Of a stretch of 64,000 nucleotides of DNA, positions 29,592 to 40,072 are shown piece after piece. The notes under the pieces are model-generated. The model did no database searches and was not told where the DNA came from. It was given only the letters and a program-made list of their open reading frames with translations. The stretch covers positions 1 through 64,000 of the forward strand of contig NZ_JABBMT010000004.1 of the NCBI RefSeq assembly GCF_012927645.1, read 5' to 3'. The translations under genes were made by a program, and so were the position numbers. Source of the stretch: Pseudoalteromonas arctica (GTDB lineage Bacteria > Pseudomonadota > Gammaproteobacteria > Enterobacterales > Alteromonadaceae). Numbering within the stretch: the first letter of the stretch is position 1; each line of letters opens with the position of its first letter.

Positions 29592-30431
29592 TTAACTAAA
29601 TACCAATTTCACATCATCGAGCATATCGTTATATTCATCACTTGAGAAAATATCCAGTGATGGGATCACCCCTTTATCAATATAAGTTTGTAATGCCGCT
29701 GACTTATCTGATACTTGTAAAATACCTTCCATAATCGCACCAATACGAATGAAATCAACATAGCTAATATGCTCAGGGCGATAGTTAGGATTGGCCCAAC
29801 TTTCCGCTACTTCAACAAATTCATCAGTAAACTCCCAAGCGCGCATGATAGCTCCCCCTACTTTACCGCTAAGCTTTTGAATTGCATGTGCTAAAAAGCT
29901 TGGATTGGCAAATACTTCTGGGTGACGTTCCGCCTCAGTCAAAATAGGCAATACACCAATATTATAAACCAATGATGCGAGTGTGATGGTGTCACGGTTT
30001 AATGAGGTCTGCTTATTTTCCTTGAGAAAAAACTCCATCAAAGTAATTGAGTGACATGCTACTTTTAGGGTCTTCTGCCATGCCTTATCCATATAACCTT
30101 TGATCAGCTCATTATTTGAAACAAATAATTGCTCCATCGCCATTGCCGTTGCAATATTTTTGATTTGACGCAGACCAATGCGCGTTACGGCTTGATTTAT
30201 ATTAGAAACTTTAACTGTGCGTCCCATAAACGCACTATTTGCAACTTTTATCATCCGTGCTGCTAATGCCGGATCATGAGAGATCACATCAGCCATTTGC
30301 GTTAAATTTACATCTGGATTATCGGCAGCTTGACGAACACGGACCGCAACCTCAGGTAAGGTTGGTAAAACTAACGTATCATTGTTTATACGGTCGACCA
30401 AAATGGTCAATAATGCATTTTCTGTAGACAT
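29592..30431 (-). CDS. HDOD-domain signalling protein
   Basis: A 279-residue protein consisting mainly of one HDOD domain (about residues 15-215), a non-catalytic relative of the HD phosphohydrolases. Typical HDOD features are LPTLPEVAVRVRQAADNPDVNL, ISHDPALAARMIKVANSAF and AVTRIGLRQIKNIATAMAM, whereas the HD metal site is not intact. HDOD proteins take part in signalling for motility, virulence or stress in many proteobacteria, but the specific role here cannot be told. It is divergent from the M49-like lipoprotein gene. Confidence 0.85.
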   Translation of the reverse strand: MSTENALLTILVDRINNDTLVLPTLPEVAVRVRQAADNPDVNLTQMADVISHDPALAARMIKVANSAFMGRTVKVSNINQAVTRIGLRQIKNIATAMAMEQLFVSNNELIKGYMDKAWQKTLKVACHSITLMEFFLKENKQTSLNRDTITLASLVYNIGVLPILTEAERHPEVFANPSFLAHAIQKLSGKVGGAIMRAWEFTDEFVEVAESWANPNYRPEHISYVDFIRIGAIMEGILQVSDKSAALQTYIDKGVIPSLDIFSSDEYNDMLDDVKLVFS

Positions 30432-30723
30432 AGATGTGCCATCCTCTTGAATTAGCGTGCTGCAACTTAGTGCTGGCTAAGAACCGATGTTTTTATAAGT
30501 ATACGTAATAGTATTGTCTAAGTTACCGCTAAAGTTAAGAAAATTACAGAAATTATGTTAGTTTATTTTTTCTACTGCAATCTATATCCCTTCGCTTAGA
30601 CCAGCACAACACAGGAAACTTGCTATTTAAGCGTAATATTTGCTTTAATGCTGGCATAACAAGGAAGCGAAATACCCTCTCAAGGGTATCTATAATTAAA
30701 CTTACTTTTTAACAGGCAATATA

Positions 30724-32421
30724 ATGACTCTCAATAAAATTAGCCAAGCACTTATTCTTACCGGTGCCGTTTTTCTTAGTGCATGTTCAGATCAAACCAG
30801 TGCACCTAAAGCATCAAATGCTGCAGCCCCTACAAAGCAAGTACAAAATAGCGGCCCACAACTTATTAACGCTGACACTAATCGTCTTGATATCTATACC
30901 GGCTTTAGTTTAACCACTGATTTATCACATTTAAGTGACAACCAAAAAGCGTTAATAGCCAAACTTATTGATGCGTCTAAAATTATGGATGAGCTATTCT
31001 GGCGCCAAGCATTTGGTGAAGATAAAGCAGCATTTTTAGCCAAAATCAATGATCCTAAAGTACAAAAATTTGCCGATATTAACTATGGACCATGGGATAG
31101 ATTAAATGGCGATCAAGTCTTTTTATCAGGCTATGAAGATAAAACAGCCGGAGCTCAATTTTATCCAGCCGATATCACTAAAGAAGAGCTAAATAAGGCT
31201 GATGTAGCAGATAAAAATGGCCTGTATTCAGTAATTAAACGAGATGAACACGGCAAGCTATATAGCGTTGCCTATTCGGTTGAATATGCTCAAGCGCTTG
31301 AAAAAGCAGCTAACTTATTACGTGAGGCGAGCAAGCTTGCCGATGATAAAGAGTTTGCTAGTTACCTGAACTTACGTGCAGATGCACTACAAAACGATGA
31401 TTATCAAGCATCAGACTTTGCTTGGATGGACATGAAGAACAACCCGATCGATATCGTTATTGGTCCAATCGAAACCTATGAAGATCAATTATTTGGCTCT
31501 CGCGCAGCCTTTGAATCGTATGTCTTAGTGAAAGATTTAGCTTGGTCAGAGCGCCTAGCTAAATTTGCAGCATTTTTACCAGAACTACAAAAAGGCCTCC
31601 CTGTTGATGCCAAGTACAAACAAGAAGTACCAGGCTCTGATGCGGACTTAAATGCCTATGATGTTGTTTACTACGCTGGTCATTCTAATGCTGGCAGTAA
31701 AACCATTGCTATTAACTTACCAAATGACGAACAAGTACAACTTGAAAAAGGCACTCGCCGTTTGCAGCTGAAAAATGCTATGCGCGCTAAGTTTGATAAA
31801 ATATTGGTGCCAATCGCTGAGCAGTTAATTGTTCCTGAGCAGCGAAAACACATTACTTTCGATGCATTTTTTGCCAATACTATGTTCCACGAAGTCGCTC
31901 ATGGTTTAGGGATCAAAAATACTATCACAGGCAAAGGCACGGTTCGTCAGTCTTTACAAGAGCATGCCAGTGCTTTAGAAGAAGGCAAAGCCGATATCTT
32001 AGGCTTATACATGGTTGAGCAGTTACTCAAAAAAGGTGAGATCACTGAGGGAACACTCGAAGATTATTACATCACTTTTATGGCCGGTATTTTCCGCTCA
32101 GTGCGCTTTGGCGCATCAAGTGCCCATGGTAAAGCAAATATGATCCGCTTTAACTTTTTCGCAGAAGAAGGGGCATTCTCTAAAAATGAGCAGGGTCTTT
32201 ACAGCGTAAATATGGAAAAAATGGGCCAAGCAATGGCCAAGCTATCTGGTTTGATCTTAACCTTACAAGGTGATGGTGATTATGAGAAAGTCGATCAACT
32301 GATTGCTACTCATGGTGATATTAAAGAAGAATTGGCTAACGATTTAGAAAAACTAAGCCAAGCAAATATCCCGGTAGATGTCACCTTTAAACAAGGTAAG
32401 AAAGAGTTAGGTTTAAAATAA
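30724..32421 (+). CDS. M49-like zinc peptidase lipoprotein
   Basis: A 565-residue lipoprotein: signal peptide with lipobox LSAC (Cys21), then a low-complexity Ala/Ser/Gln stretch. The zinc site reads HEVAH (His389, Glu390, His393) followed about 26 residues later by EEGKAD (Glu419/420), which fits a peptidase of the dipeptidyl-peptidase III clan. Classic DPP III has HEXXGH with one extra residue, so this is a divergent branch with the shorter HEXXH. The substrate is unknown. A 7-bp inverted repeat (ATACCCT at 30672-30678, AGGGTAT at 30683-30689) lies just before a TATAAT and may be an operator. Confidence 0.8.
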   Translation: MTLNKISQALILTGAVFLSACSDQTSAPKASNAAAPTKQVQNSGPQLINADTNRLDIYTGFSLTTDLSHLSDNQKALIAKLIDASKIMDELFWRQAFGEDKAAFLAKINDPKVQKFADINYGPWDRLNGDQVFLSGYEDKTAGAQFYPADITKEELNKADVADKNGLYSVIKRDEHGKLYSVAYSVEYAQALEKAANLLREASKLADDKEFASYLNLRADALQNDDYQASDFAWMDMKNNPIDIVIGPIETYEDQLFGSRAAFESYVLVKDLAWSERLAKFAAFLPELQKGLPVDAKYKQEVPGSDADLNAYDVVYYAGHSNAGSKTIAINLPNDEQVQLEKGTRRLQLKNAMRAKFDKILVPIAEQLIVPEQRKHITFDAFFANTMFHEVAHGLGIKNTITGKGTVRQSLQEHASALEEGKADILGLYMVEQLLKKGEITEGTLEDYYITFMAGIFRSVRFGASSAHGKANMIRFNFFAEEGAFSKNEQGLYSVNMEKMGQAMAKLSGLILTLQGDGDYEKVDQLIATHGDIKEELANDLEKLSQANIPVDVTFKQGKKELGLK

Positions 32422-32435
32422 TATAATTAATACTA

Positions 32436-32473
32436 AAAAGGCGTTTTAGGGGCTCACCTAAACCGCCTTTTTT
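32436..32473. terminator. terminator after the M49-like gene
   Basis: AAGGCGTTTTAGG pairs imperfectly with CCTAAACCGCCTT around a 6-base loop, with flanking A and T runs, between two convergent genes. Confidence 0.75.
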
Positions 32474-32488
32474 AATTCAATATTGTTA

Positions 32489-33232
32489 TTACGGGAATGC
32501 TAAACCATATTTTTCACTCATTTTTTTTACTTCACCATTAGCCATCATATTATTTAATTCTTTATCGAATGAGGTAATAAAATCATTTAAATTACGTTTT
32601 TTTGAAAAGCCAAAATAGCCTTTATTAATAATTAACGGTGGTTGTAACTGTTTAACTTGATCAGCTAATCTTAACTGCTTAATAACAGGCTGTGCAGCTC
32701 TTGGGTGAGTCACTATAATATCGACACGGTCATGAATTAATTGCAAAAAACTAGCCTCCATAGTACCCACTTCAGAAACCTTCAACTGACTTTTATATTG
32801 TTCAAAATCATCACCATAATTCCAACCTCGGGTTAACCCTACCGATAACTCTTTTAATGTCTCTAAATTGTTATACCACTGAAATTCATTACTATTTTTG
32901 ACATAAAAAACCAGCGAATCTTGATAGAAAGCAGCTTCACTATAAACCATATATTGCTCTCTAACTTTTGACTTATAAGGACCTATAAATGCATCAGCCT
33001 TACCAAGCTCAACCATTTTAAGCGCCCGTTTAAATGGCAAAATATCAATTTTAATTTGGCAACCTAAACGCAGGCAAATTTCACCTACGATGTCGGCACC
33101 TAAGCCTTCTATTTGACCTTGTTCATTTTTTTCAAGTACCGACGGAAAGGTGGTGCCAACAAAGTAAAATGTATTTGCGGCACTGTGATGCGAAAATGTA
33201 ATTAACAAGGTAAACAATAAAAAAGCTTTCAT
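32489..33232 (-). CDS. periplasmic amino-acid-type solute-binding protein
   Basis: A 247-residue protein with a signal peptide (MKAFLLFTLLITFSHHSAA) and a family 3 solute-binding domain (IEGLGADIVGEICLRLGC, FKRALKMVELGKADAFIGPYKS, VSEVGTMEASFLQLIHDRVDIIV). No transporter subunits are nearby, so it is an orphan. Alteromonads have many such stand-alone copies, whose ligand and partner are unclear. Confidence 0.82.
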   Translation of the reverse strand: MKAFLLFTLLITFSHHSAANTFYFVGTTFPSVLEKNEQGQIEGLGADIVGEICLRLGCQIKIDILPFKRALKMVELGKADAFIGPYKSKVREQYMVYSEAAFYQDSLVFYVKNSNEFQWYNNLETLKELSVGLTRGWNYGDDFEQYKSQLKVSEVGTMEASFLQLIHDRVDIIVTHPRAAQPVIKQLRLADQVKQLQPPLIINKGYFGFSKKRNLNDFITSFDKELNNMMANGEVKKMSEKYGLAFP

Positions 33233-33367
33233 CCGTTAGTTTGCGATCCCTATATATTGAATGTAATAAACAGCCACGACTTAGTGACCCTAAGCATAGT
33301 CTATTTTCACTCAACTAAAAGTTATAATACTGTGAGCAAACTCTATTATGTAAACACTCAACCACGA

Positions 33368-33763
33368 TTAAAAATATGCTTTTAAACGTGCCAATTGCTC
33401 TTCACTATAAGGCACTGCGGGATATTTACCCCATACTGGTGCAGGCCATGCAACATCGGTTTTATAGCGGGCAATATGATGAATGTGTAATTGTGGAACC
33501 ATGTTACCAAGCGCTGCAACATTAAGTTTATCTGGGTTAAGTACTTTTTTTAGTAGCCTACTTAGCTTCGCTGACTCTTGCATTAGCAATACCTGTTCTG
33601 ACTCGCTTAGATCAATGATCTCTTTTAAATTCGCTTTACGAGGCACTAAAATAAACCACGGGTATTGACTATCATTCATAAGTAACACTTTACATAATGG
33701 CCAATCGGCCAGTTCAATACAGTCACGGGCAAGTTCTGGGGCTAAAGAAAATTCAACGGTCAT
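33368..33763 (-). CDS. HIT-domain protein
   Basis: A 131-residue HIT (histidine triad) superfamily protein with LMNDSQYPWFILVPRK in the first half and the triad region VPQLHIHHIARYKTD. The canonical pattern is H-x-H-x-H; here it reads H-I-H-H-I, so the third His of the triad is displaced or lost, as in a divergent gammaproteobacterial subgroup that also shares WPAPVWGKYPA. Nucleotide hydrolase or transferase activity is therefore uncertain. Confidence 0.8.
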   Translation of the reverse strand: MTVEFSLAPELARDCIELADWPLCKVLLMNDSQYPWFILVPRKANLKEIIDLSESEQVLLMQESAKLSRLLKKVLNPDKLNVAALGNMVPQLHIHHIARYKTDVAWPAPVWGKYPAVPYSEEQLARLKAYF

Positions 33764-33879
33764 TTTTATTCCTTACAAATTAAGTCCATTACATTTTCGC
33801 TACTTTATAGCATTTAGTTGCAGTTGCCCACGCTTGGCTTTACCATCATTGCAGTTTTTATTCGAGCAAAGGTAAACAC

Positions 33880-36105
33880 GTGTTAAAAAAAATTAAACAC
33901 CTCTCATGCTTGCTACCTTTGGTGGCAACAGCCATCACAGTGCAAGCTAAGCCTCTTACTTTAGAACGTATTTTTGATGATCCAAGTTTAGCGGGTAAAG
34001 CGCCTGTACAGCTTAAATTTTCACCAGACGGTAGCCGAGTTACCTACCTGCAAGGTAAGAGTGACGATTATAACCGTTATGATTTGTGGGAATATAATTT
34101 AAAAGATAACAAAAATCGTATTTTAGTCGATTCTGCCCAGCTTTTTTCAGGCCCTGAAAACCTCTCAGACGAAGAAAAAGCACGCCGTGAACGCCAACGT
34201 ATTTTTGGTAAAGGTATTTTAGAATACAAATGGTCTAAAGACGGTAAAGCCTTGTTATTTCCACTTAATGGTGACCTCTATTATTACGAGCTAGGAGCAG
34301 GGAAAAGCCGCAAACTGACCAATACTGAGGCGTTTGAAACCGACGCACGCTTTTCACCAAAAGGAAACTTTGTCTCATTTGTCCGTGAACAAAATCTTTA
34401 TGCGCTAAATCTTAAATCAGGTAAAGAAATTCAGCTGAGTAAAGATGGCGGCGGTGTGATCAAAAACGCCATGGCGGAGTTTGTCGCGCAAGAAGAAATG
34501 GGTCGAATGACAGGTTATTGGTGGTCTGGTGATGAATCAAAAATAGCCTTCACTCGCATTGACGAAAGTCCAGTTAAAGAAGCTATCCGCAATGAAATTT
34601 ACGCTGATGAAGTGAAACTGTTTAACCAACGCTACCCATTTACCGGCACTAATAATGTAAAAATTCAACTTGGGGTGGTTAAGCTTGACAATAAAAAAAC
34701 TGATTGGATTGATCTAGGTAAAGACGACGATATTTACATTGCCCGTGCAAAATGGTTAGAAGATGACAAAACCCTATCATATCAGTGGCAAAACCGTTCA
34801 CAGCACAACTTAGAATTGCGCTTTTATAACAGCAAAACAACAGAGCAAAAAGTCGCTTTAACAGAAACGAGTGATAGCTGGATCAACTTACATTTTGATC
34901 TACAGTTTTTGAAAGACAAAAAACACTTTGTTTGGGCCTCTGAGCGCAATGGTTTTAAGCATTTATACCTATATCGCACTAACGGCAAATTAGTGCGTCA
35001 AATTACCGATGGGGATTGGGTTGTCGATAGCCTAAAAGGCATTGATGAGAAAAAAGGTATTGTTTACTTTGCAGGGCGTAAAGATACCCCTCTTGAAAGC
35101 CATTTATACAGTGTGCCGCTATTCAAAAAAGGAGCTATCAAACGGATCACCGAGCAAGGTGCTTATCACAATGTGGTAATAACAAAAGACAATAAAACGT
35201 TTATTGATAACAGCTCATCAGTAAATAAACCTGGCTCCGCTGCCCTTCGTAAAATAAACGGCGAGTTCATTACTTGGCTTGAGGAAAACAAGCTAGATAG
35301 AACACACCCATTAACGCCTTATTTAGCAGATTTAGCTGAGCCTGAATACGGCACTTTGACTGCTGATGATGCTCAAGTGATGCACTATCGTTTATTTAAA
35401 CCTGTAACGGTAAATGATGGTAAAAAGCATCCTGTTCTTGTTAATGTCTATGGTGGCCCACACGCACAACGCGTAACCAACAGTTGGCGCAGCAAGAACT
35501 TATATTTCCAATATATGGCACAGCAAGGTTATGTCGTATTCCAATTAGATAACCGTGGTTCGTATAATCGTGGTAAAAAGTTTGAAGATGCCATTTACAA
35601 ACATTTAGGTGTGGTTGAAGTGGCTGATCAAATCAAAGGCGTCGAATTTTTACGTACGCTTGATTATGTTGACCCACAACGTATTGGTATTTATGGTCAT
35701 AGTTACGGTGGCTATATGGCATTAATGACCATGTTTAAAGCCAGTGATTATTTTCAAGCAGGCGTATCTGGAGCGCCAGTGACCGATTGGGCATTGTATG
35801 ATACTCACTATACCGAGCGTTATTTAGGGCACCCTGATACAAATGCCAAAGGCTATGCAGACAGCGCGGTATTTCCATACGCAGGTGGCTTAAAAGGGCC
35901 ATTAATGATCTACCATGGTATGGCCGACGATAACGTATTATTTACCCATGCCACTAAGTTATTCAAACAATTGCAAGATAACGAAAAGCAATTTGAAATG
36001 ATGACTTACCCTGGTTCCAAACACAGCTTACGAGGTAAACAAGTACAAACTCATTTACATCAAACTATCACTAACTTCTTTAATCGTCATTTTGATGTAA
36101 AGTAA
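33880..36105 (+). CDS. S9-family dipeptidyl peptidase (DPP IV type)
   Basis: A 741-residue exported serine peptidase. The signal peptide (GTG start at 33880; LKKIKHLSCLLPLVATAITVQA) precedes a beta-propeller (about 40-480, with the Glu-pair region AEFVAQEEMGRMTGYWW typical of DPP IV) and a C-terminal alpha/beta hydrolase. The catalytic residues appear to be Ser608 (GHSYGGYM), Asp683 or 684 (GMADDNV) and His715 (GSKHSLRG). It would release X-Pro or X-Ala dipeptides. A terminator follows. Confidence 0.92.
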   Translation: MLKKIKHLSCLLPLVATAITVQAKPLTLERIFDDPSLAGKAPVQLKFSPDGSRVTYLQGKSDDYNRYDLWEYNLKDNKNRILVDSAQLFSGPENLSDEEKARRERQRIFGKGILEYKWSKDGKALLFPLNGDLYYYELGAGKSRKLTNTEAFETDARFSPKGNFVSFVREQNLYALNLKSGKEIQLSKDGGGVIKNAMAEFVAQEEMGRMTGYWWSGDESKIAFTRIDESPVKEAIRNEIYADEVKLFNQRYPFTGTNNVKIQLGVVKLDNKKTDWIDLGKDDDIYIARAKWLEDDKTLSYQWQNRSQHNLELRFYNSKTTEQKVALTETSDSWINLHFDLQFLKDKKHFVWASERNGFKHLYLYRTNGKLVRQITDGDWVVDSLKGIDEKKGIVYFAGRKDTPLESHLYSVPLFKKGAIKRITEQGAYHNVVITKDNKTFIDNSSSVNKPGSAALRKINGEFITWLEENKLDRTHPLTPYLADLAEPEYGTLTADDAQVMHYRLFKPVTVNDGKKHPVLVNVYGGPHAQRVTNSWRSKNLYFQYMAQQGYVVFQLDNRGSYNRGKKFEDAIYKHLGVVEVADQIKGVEFLRTLDYVDPQRIGIYGHSYGGYMALMTMFKASDYFQAGVSGAPVTDWALYDTHYTERYLGHPDTNAKGYADSAVFPYAGGLKGPLMIYHGMADDNVLFTHATKLFKQLQDNEKQFEMMTYPGSKHSLRGKQVQTHLHQTITNFFNRHFDVK

Positions 36106-36132
36106 GTTAGTATTTACTGCCCAAATTAGACG

Positions 36133-36161
36133 AAAGGCTGATTGAAAAACCAGCCTTTTTT
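36133..36161 (+). terminator. terminator after the S9 peptidase gene
   Basis: AAAGGCTG and CAGCCTTTTTT around a 10-base loop, 28 bp after the stop codon. Confidence 0.8.
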
Positions 36162-36290
36162 GACTTAATGATAATACTATTTATTTAAAAACTTTAAACC
36201 AAAACAAGAGACAGTTAACTAGATTTTAAAGTAATATTTACTACGCTTAATTTATGCGCGTCTACTGCGAGCACTTTTAAAGGATTTTTT

Positions 36291-37928
36291 ATGTCGTACT
36301 TACGCCGTTTTACTATTTTTCAGCGCTTAGCTATCTTGGTAAGTTTGGTCGTTGTTGGTTTGCTTTTTTTAAGTATTACCAGCTTAACTCAGCAGTATAG
36401 TTCACTCAAAGCAGACCAATATACGAAAACAAAAAATCTAGTTGAAGCTGCTTATAGTGTTATTACCCATTATCACTCATTACAACAAAGCGGCGAACTC
36501 ACCGTGCAACAAGCCCAACAAGGAGCACTAACTACCATTGCAAGTATTCGCTATGAGAATGACAATTACTTTTGGATCAATGATTTTCAACCTGCCATGG
36601 TTATGCACCCTTTTAAACCAGAGTTAAACGGTAAATCACTCAGCAACAGTAAAGACCCCGATGGCGTACCGTTATTTGTTGAAATGGTGAAAATAGTTAA
36701 GCAAAGTGGTGAAGGTTTTATCTCTTACAAATGGCCTAAGCCAGGTAAAGATAAACCAGTTGATAAAATAGCCTATGTGAAAGGTTTTACTCCATGGCAA
36801 TGGATCGTCGGTTCAGGTGTTTATATTGATACTATTGATGACGCTTTTGCCAGCTTACGGAATTTAGTTATTCTCAATGCCACTGTGATTATTTTGCTAT
36901 TAATTAGTTTAAGTTACTTAATCGCTAGAAGTATTTTACTGCCAACTCGGCTTGCTACAGATATGATGAAAAGTATTTCTCAAGGTGAAGGGGATTTAAC
37001 CCAAACCTTAGATGAAAATGGTAATGATGAGGTATCGCGATTATCTCGCCACTTTAATTTATTTACCACCAAAATGCGTGAGTCCCTAAAACAAGTGGCA
37101 AATAATGCCAATGATGTTAACCAGCATGCCCAAACCGTGGATGATGCGAGTAAAACCAATCATTCTTTTATTGAACTGCAAAACGATAGCTCTACGCAAG
37201 TCGCTACAGCAATGGAACAAATGACCCATCAAATTCATGATGTAAGTCGCAATGCCGAAGCTGCTGAACAAGCCGCTAACCAAGCTGCGGTGAATGCATC
37301 AGAAGGTAAAGAAGTCGTTGCTAAAACAATTCAAGCCATAGAAACACTGTCCAAAAATATTGAAACCGTGAGTCAAGTTACCGCTGATTTAGCTCAAGAA
37401 AGTAATAATATAGGCTCGGTACTAGACGTGATCCGCGGTATTGCGGAGCAAACCAACTTACTGGCACTCAATGCGGCAATCGAAGCAGCACGTGCTGGCG
37501 AACAAGGCCGAGGGTTTGCAGTTGTCGCTGATGAAGTACGCACTCTTGCTAGTCGCACAGGCAAAAGTACAGACGAAATTCAGGCGATGATAGCCAAATT
37601 ACAAAAAGGCGCACAAGCGGCTGTAGAGGCGGTAACAGCTAGCCAACAATTATCCACCAGCACAGTGCAACAAGCCGGTTCTGCTAATACCTCATTAACT
37701 GAAATTGAACGTCTAGTGTCGGTGATCACCGATATGAATGGTCAAATAGCCCGTGCGACGGAGCAACAATCAAGCGCCGCTGATGAAGTCAATATACGCA
37801 TTAGTGAACTATCGCAATCAACCGAACAATCCCTGGCAAATACCTCACAACTTTCTGGTGCAAGCGATAATCTAAAACACAGTAGTCAACAACTGACTGA
37901 TGTGGTTAATCACTTTAAATTAGGTTAA
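36291..37928 (+). CDS. methyl-accepting chemotaxis protein with single Cache domain
   Basis: A 545-residue chemoreceptor. Membrane helix 1 (about 10-30), a periplasmic single-Cache domain (about 35-185: [37 protein letters not shown]), helix 2 (about 190-212), HAMP ([16 protein letters not shown] onward) and the signalling coiled coil with the highly conserved tip [20 protein letters not shown]. The ligand is probably a small organic acid by family habit, which is inference only. TAAAGTAA (36227-36234) with GCTTAATT 10 bp downstream is a weak FliA-type promoter. Confidence 0.93.
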   Translation: MSYLRRFTIFQRLAILVSLVVVGLLFLSITSLTQQYSSLKADQYTKTKNLVEAAYSVITHYHSLQQSGELTVQQAQQGALTTIASIRYENDNYFWINDFQPAMVMHPFKPELNGKSLSNSKDPDGVPLFVEMVKIVKQSGEGFISYKWPKPGKDKPVDKIAYVKGFTPWQWIVGSGVYIDTIDDAFASLRNLVILNATVIILLLISLSYLIARSILLPTRLATDMMKSISQGEGDLTQTLDENGNDEVSRLSRHFNLFTTKMRESLKQVANNANDVNQHAQTVDDASKTNHSFIELQNDSSTQVATAMEQMTHQIHDVSRNAEAAEQAANQAAVNASEGKEVVAKTIQAIETLSKNIETVSQVTADLAQESNNIGSVLDVIRGIAEQTNLLALNAAIEAARAGEQGRGFAVVADEVRTLASRTGKSTDEIQAMIAKLQKGAQAAVEAVTASQQLSTSTVQQAGSANTSLTEIERLVSVITDMNGQIARATEQQSSAADEVNIRISELSQSTEQSLANTSQLSGASDNLKHSSQQLTDVVNHFKLG

Positions 37929-37948
37929 TAAACAAAAACAAATTACAA

Positions 37949-37978
37949 AAAGCCCCGTCATTTTATATGGCGGGGCTA
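37949..37978. terminator. terminator between the MCP and M17 genes
   Basis: AGCCCCG and CGGGGCT arms with a 13-base loop and an A run on the left, between convergent genes. The A run makes it fit the minus-strand M17 gene best, but it could serve both. Confidence 0.65.
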
Positions 37979-37997
37979 TTGTATTTAATGCAGCTTA

Positions 37998-39521
37998 TTA
38001 TAAGCAGTAACGAGCAAATAAACTGCTTAGGCCTGCTGCGGTTGGTTTACCGTGCTGCCAATCACCACCTTCAACACCACTACCAGCAATATCCATATGC
38101 ACATAAGGTAAAGGCTGTGCTGACTCACAACCATGCTTATCAAGGCCGCCAACAATGGCTAAAAATGCCATAGGGAACTGGTGACCACGCGCGGTAACTG
38201 CTGATGCTGCATTATTACTTGATAATACGTCATCAGCTAAAGTACGCGGTTTAATAAAATCATAGTCTTCGCGACGGCTGCGAGAAACTTCCGCACCATC
38301 AGCCCATAAGTCACCACTGTCAGCCAGCTTACGAGAAATATTAGCCGCACGTGCAGGGCCATTTTCAACATAGGCACTGTAAGGTCCCATTGCACGAGCT
38401 GCGTGTCCGGTTAAAGTTGCAACCGTAAAGATTTCAGGATTTACTTCTCCTTTTGCTAAATCTTTCATCTCGCTGAGTAAATCTCCCATAGCTAAGCGCC
38501 CTTCAGCATCCGTATTGCCTATACGAACACGTACGCCCTCTCGGCTAGTAATAATTTCATCTGGTACAAAGCAATCAGCACCAATTGAGTTACGCACTAC
38601 CGCTAAGTAAGCAATGACTTTAACGCCTTGTGGTTGAAAGTCTGCCACTGACTTCATAAAACCAGCAACAGAGGCTGCGCCACCTTTATCTCGGCTCATA
38701 CCGGCCATATGCCCGCCTACTTTCAAATCGGCACCACCAGTGTCATATACTAAGCCTTTACCGACAAACATTAAGGTACGTGTCACCTCGCCTTCTGGTA
38801 CATATTCAAGTTTTACAACCCGAGGATGATGACGCTCAACCGCATATGAAGCGCGCGCCACAGTGCTCATCATCGGGTACTCTTTATCAATGGTGGCAAT
38901 ATCTGCAATTACTGCAACATTAACCTTACTGCCTTTAAATAAATCTACGCAGTAATCAGCAAAACGCGGCGGCGCCATACGCTCAGGCTCAGTGCCACAT
39001 AAATCACGAGCAGCATACTGTCCTGCGGCAATGGCATTCACCGCTTTAACTGTTTGCTCATTTGCACCAAACAAGGCTATTTGGGTGATCGGCTCAATGC
39101 TTTCACCATGAAACTCGCGTGCCTCAAGCGGCTGCCACAACGCCTGACAAGCACCTAGATAAGCAACTTCTAAGGCATACTGATAACGGCTATCTTGGCT
39201 AGCTTGCGGTAAGTAAATAGCAGGCTTTATACTGCCTGATGCTTTCGCTTCATTGATAGCTAATTTAGCGGCATCAAAATAACGACGTACATCGTCATAA
39301 TCTCGATTTAATGGACCTGTCGGCGCTAAGATCACCCGTTTAGACTCAACAACAAGCAGCGTTACTTGCTTACCAATGCGTGCATCAACTGCCATTTGTG
39401 CTTTAATAGCTTGGCTTAGATTCGGATCGTCTAACTTAGAAAAATCATCGGCAATAATAATAAGCGCATCATGTTTTGCGTGATCTAATTGCGGGGCTGC
39501 AACTGCGTGAGGATATGCCAT
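37998..39521 (-). CDS. M17-family leucyl aminopeptidase
   Basis: A 507-residue cytosolic aminopeptidase with two metal ions in its family. The C-terminal catalytic domain shows the metal/active-site segments VYDTGGADLKVGG, AGMSRDKGGAA and the signature RIGNTDAEGRLAMGDLL. The N-terminal domain is more divergent than in PepA. It removes N-terminal residues from peptides. Upstream of it (beyond 39521) the orderly chromosome ends and the dinB remnant begins. Confidence 0.9.
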   Translation of the reverse strand: MAYPHAVAAPQLDHAKHDALIIIADDFSKLDDPNLSQAIKAQMAVDARIGKQVTLLVVESKRVILAPTGPLNRDYDDVRRYFDAAKLAINEAKASGSIKPAIYLPQASQDSRYQYALEVAYLGACQALWQPLEAREFHGESIEPITQIALFGANEQTVKAVNAIAAGQYAARDLCGTEPERMAPPRFADYCVDLFKGSKVNVAVIADIATIDKEYPMMSTVARASYAVERHHPRVVKLEYVPEGEVTRTLMFVGKGLVYDTGGADLKVGGHMAGMSRDKGGAASVAGFMKSVADFQPQGVKVIAYLAVVRNSIGADCFVPDEIITSREGVRVRIGNTDAEGRLAMGDLLSEMKDLAKGEVNPEIFTVATLTGHAARAMGPYSAYVENGPARAANISRKLADSGDLWADGAEVSRSRREDYDFIKPRTLADDVLSSNNAASAVTARGHQFPMAFLAIVGGLDKHGCESAQPLPYVHMDIAGSGVEGGDWQHGKPTAAGLSSLFARYCL

Positions 39522-39713
39522 AAAAAAGGTCCTATTGTCAAAAAACGTAGGAGCTTATTATCATTGATTTAAATAGCTATTGCCAGCAATGTACGACGAG
39601 CCAAGATAACACTGGCAACTTGGAGTTACAGTATAAAGTAAAGCAGTTTTTCACTGCCCACTTATCGTTGCTTAAACCAAATAGTGCGCAGCATATTAAT
39701 CTAATATACTCAA

Positions 39714-39879
39714 CTATACATGTTGCTGCGGTTCATTTTTAACACCGACCCCGACACCGAGTAACCGCACTGGCTGCTGTAAACCTCGTTGATAAGCTTT
39801 GCTCAGCAGCTCAGCCAAGATAGTTTCGTCAAGCAGACATTGATCAGACCACAACCATAAATTTCTATTTAATTTTATG
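39714..39879 (-). pseudogene. dinB: 3' fragment of a dinB (DNA polymerase IV) gene, probably the native copy
   Basis: On the minus strand this reads ...LLDETILAELLSKAYQRG and then QQPVRLLGVGVGV...QQHV-stop, the typical C-terminal end of DinB (compare RGVRLVGL in E. coli). It has no start and only about 50 codons; coding resemblance fades near 39880. It differs clearly from the C terminus of the complete dinB at 57248-58306 (EAFLRGNGKSVRLLGVHIGL), so it is not a copy of it. A matching 5' fragment lies at 58415-58453 on the same strand. Together they look like the two ends of one split gene. Confidence 0.65.
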
Positions 39880-39949
39880 GCTAAAAAAGCCTATCCCTGC
39901 TGTAATTTGATACAATATCACCTTAATGTAGAGGTGTTTATAAACTTAA

Positions 39950-40072
39950 AAATCGAACGGTTATAGCATTGTTTCTGGTGTCATTGAGGACTTAATATTG
40001 TTTCCCTTTTAGACCAATATTTGCCTCAAGATGAAAAGCAAGAAATTACCCCCGGTGAAGCGGTTAAAGGCA
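39950..40072 (+). pseudogene. N-terminal remnant of an IS1634-type (DUF4277) transposase
   Basis: The plus strand reads LKIERL, then after frame breaks GVIEDL and LLDQYLPQDEKQEITPGEAVKG. The last part resembles the N terminus of IS1634/DUF4277 transposases (pattern LPKDEQxxISxGQAVKAMILNGLG). It contains at least one frameshift and is cut off at 40072 by an IS66 end. Dead. The family call rests on pattern recall only. Confidence 0.45.

Noticed and set aside
39541..39713. Possible tRNA or small RNA before the M17 gene
   Set aside because: No cloverleaf, TTC-loop motif or terminator was found. It is better seen as the upstream region of the M17 gene.
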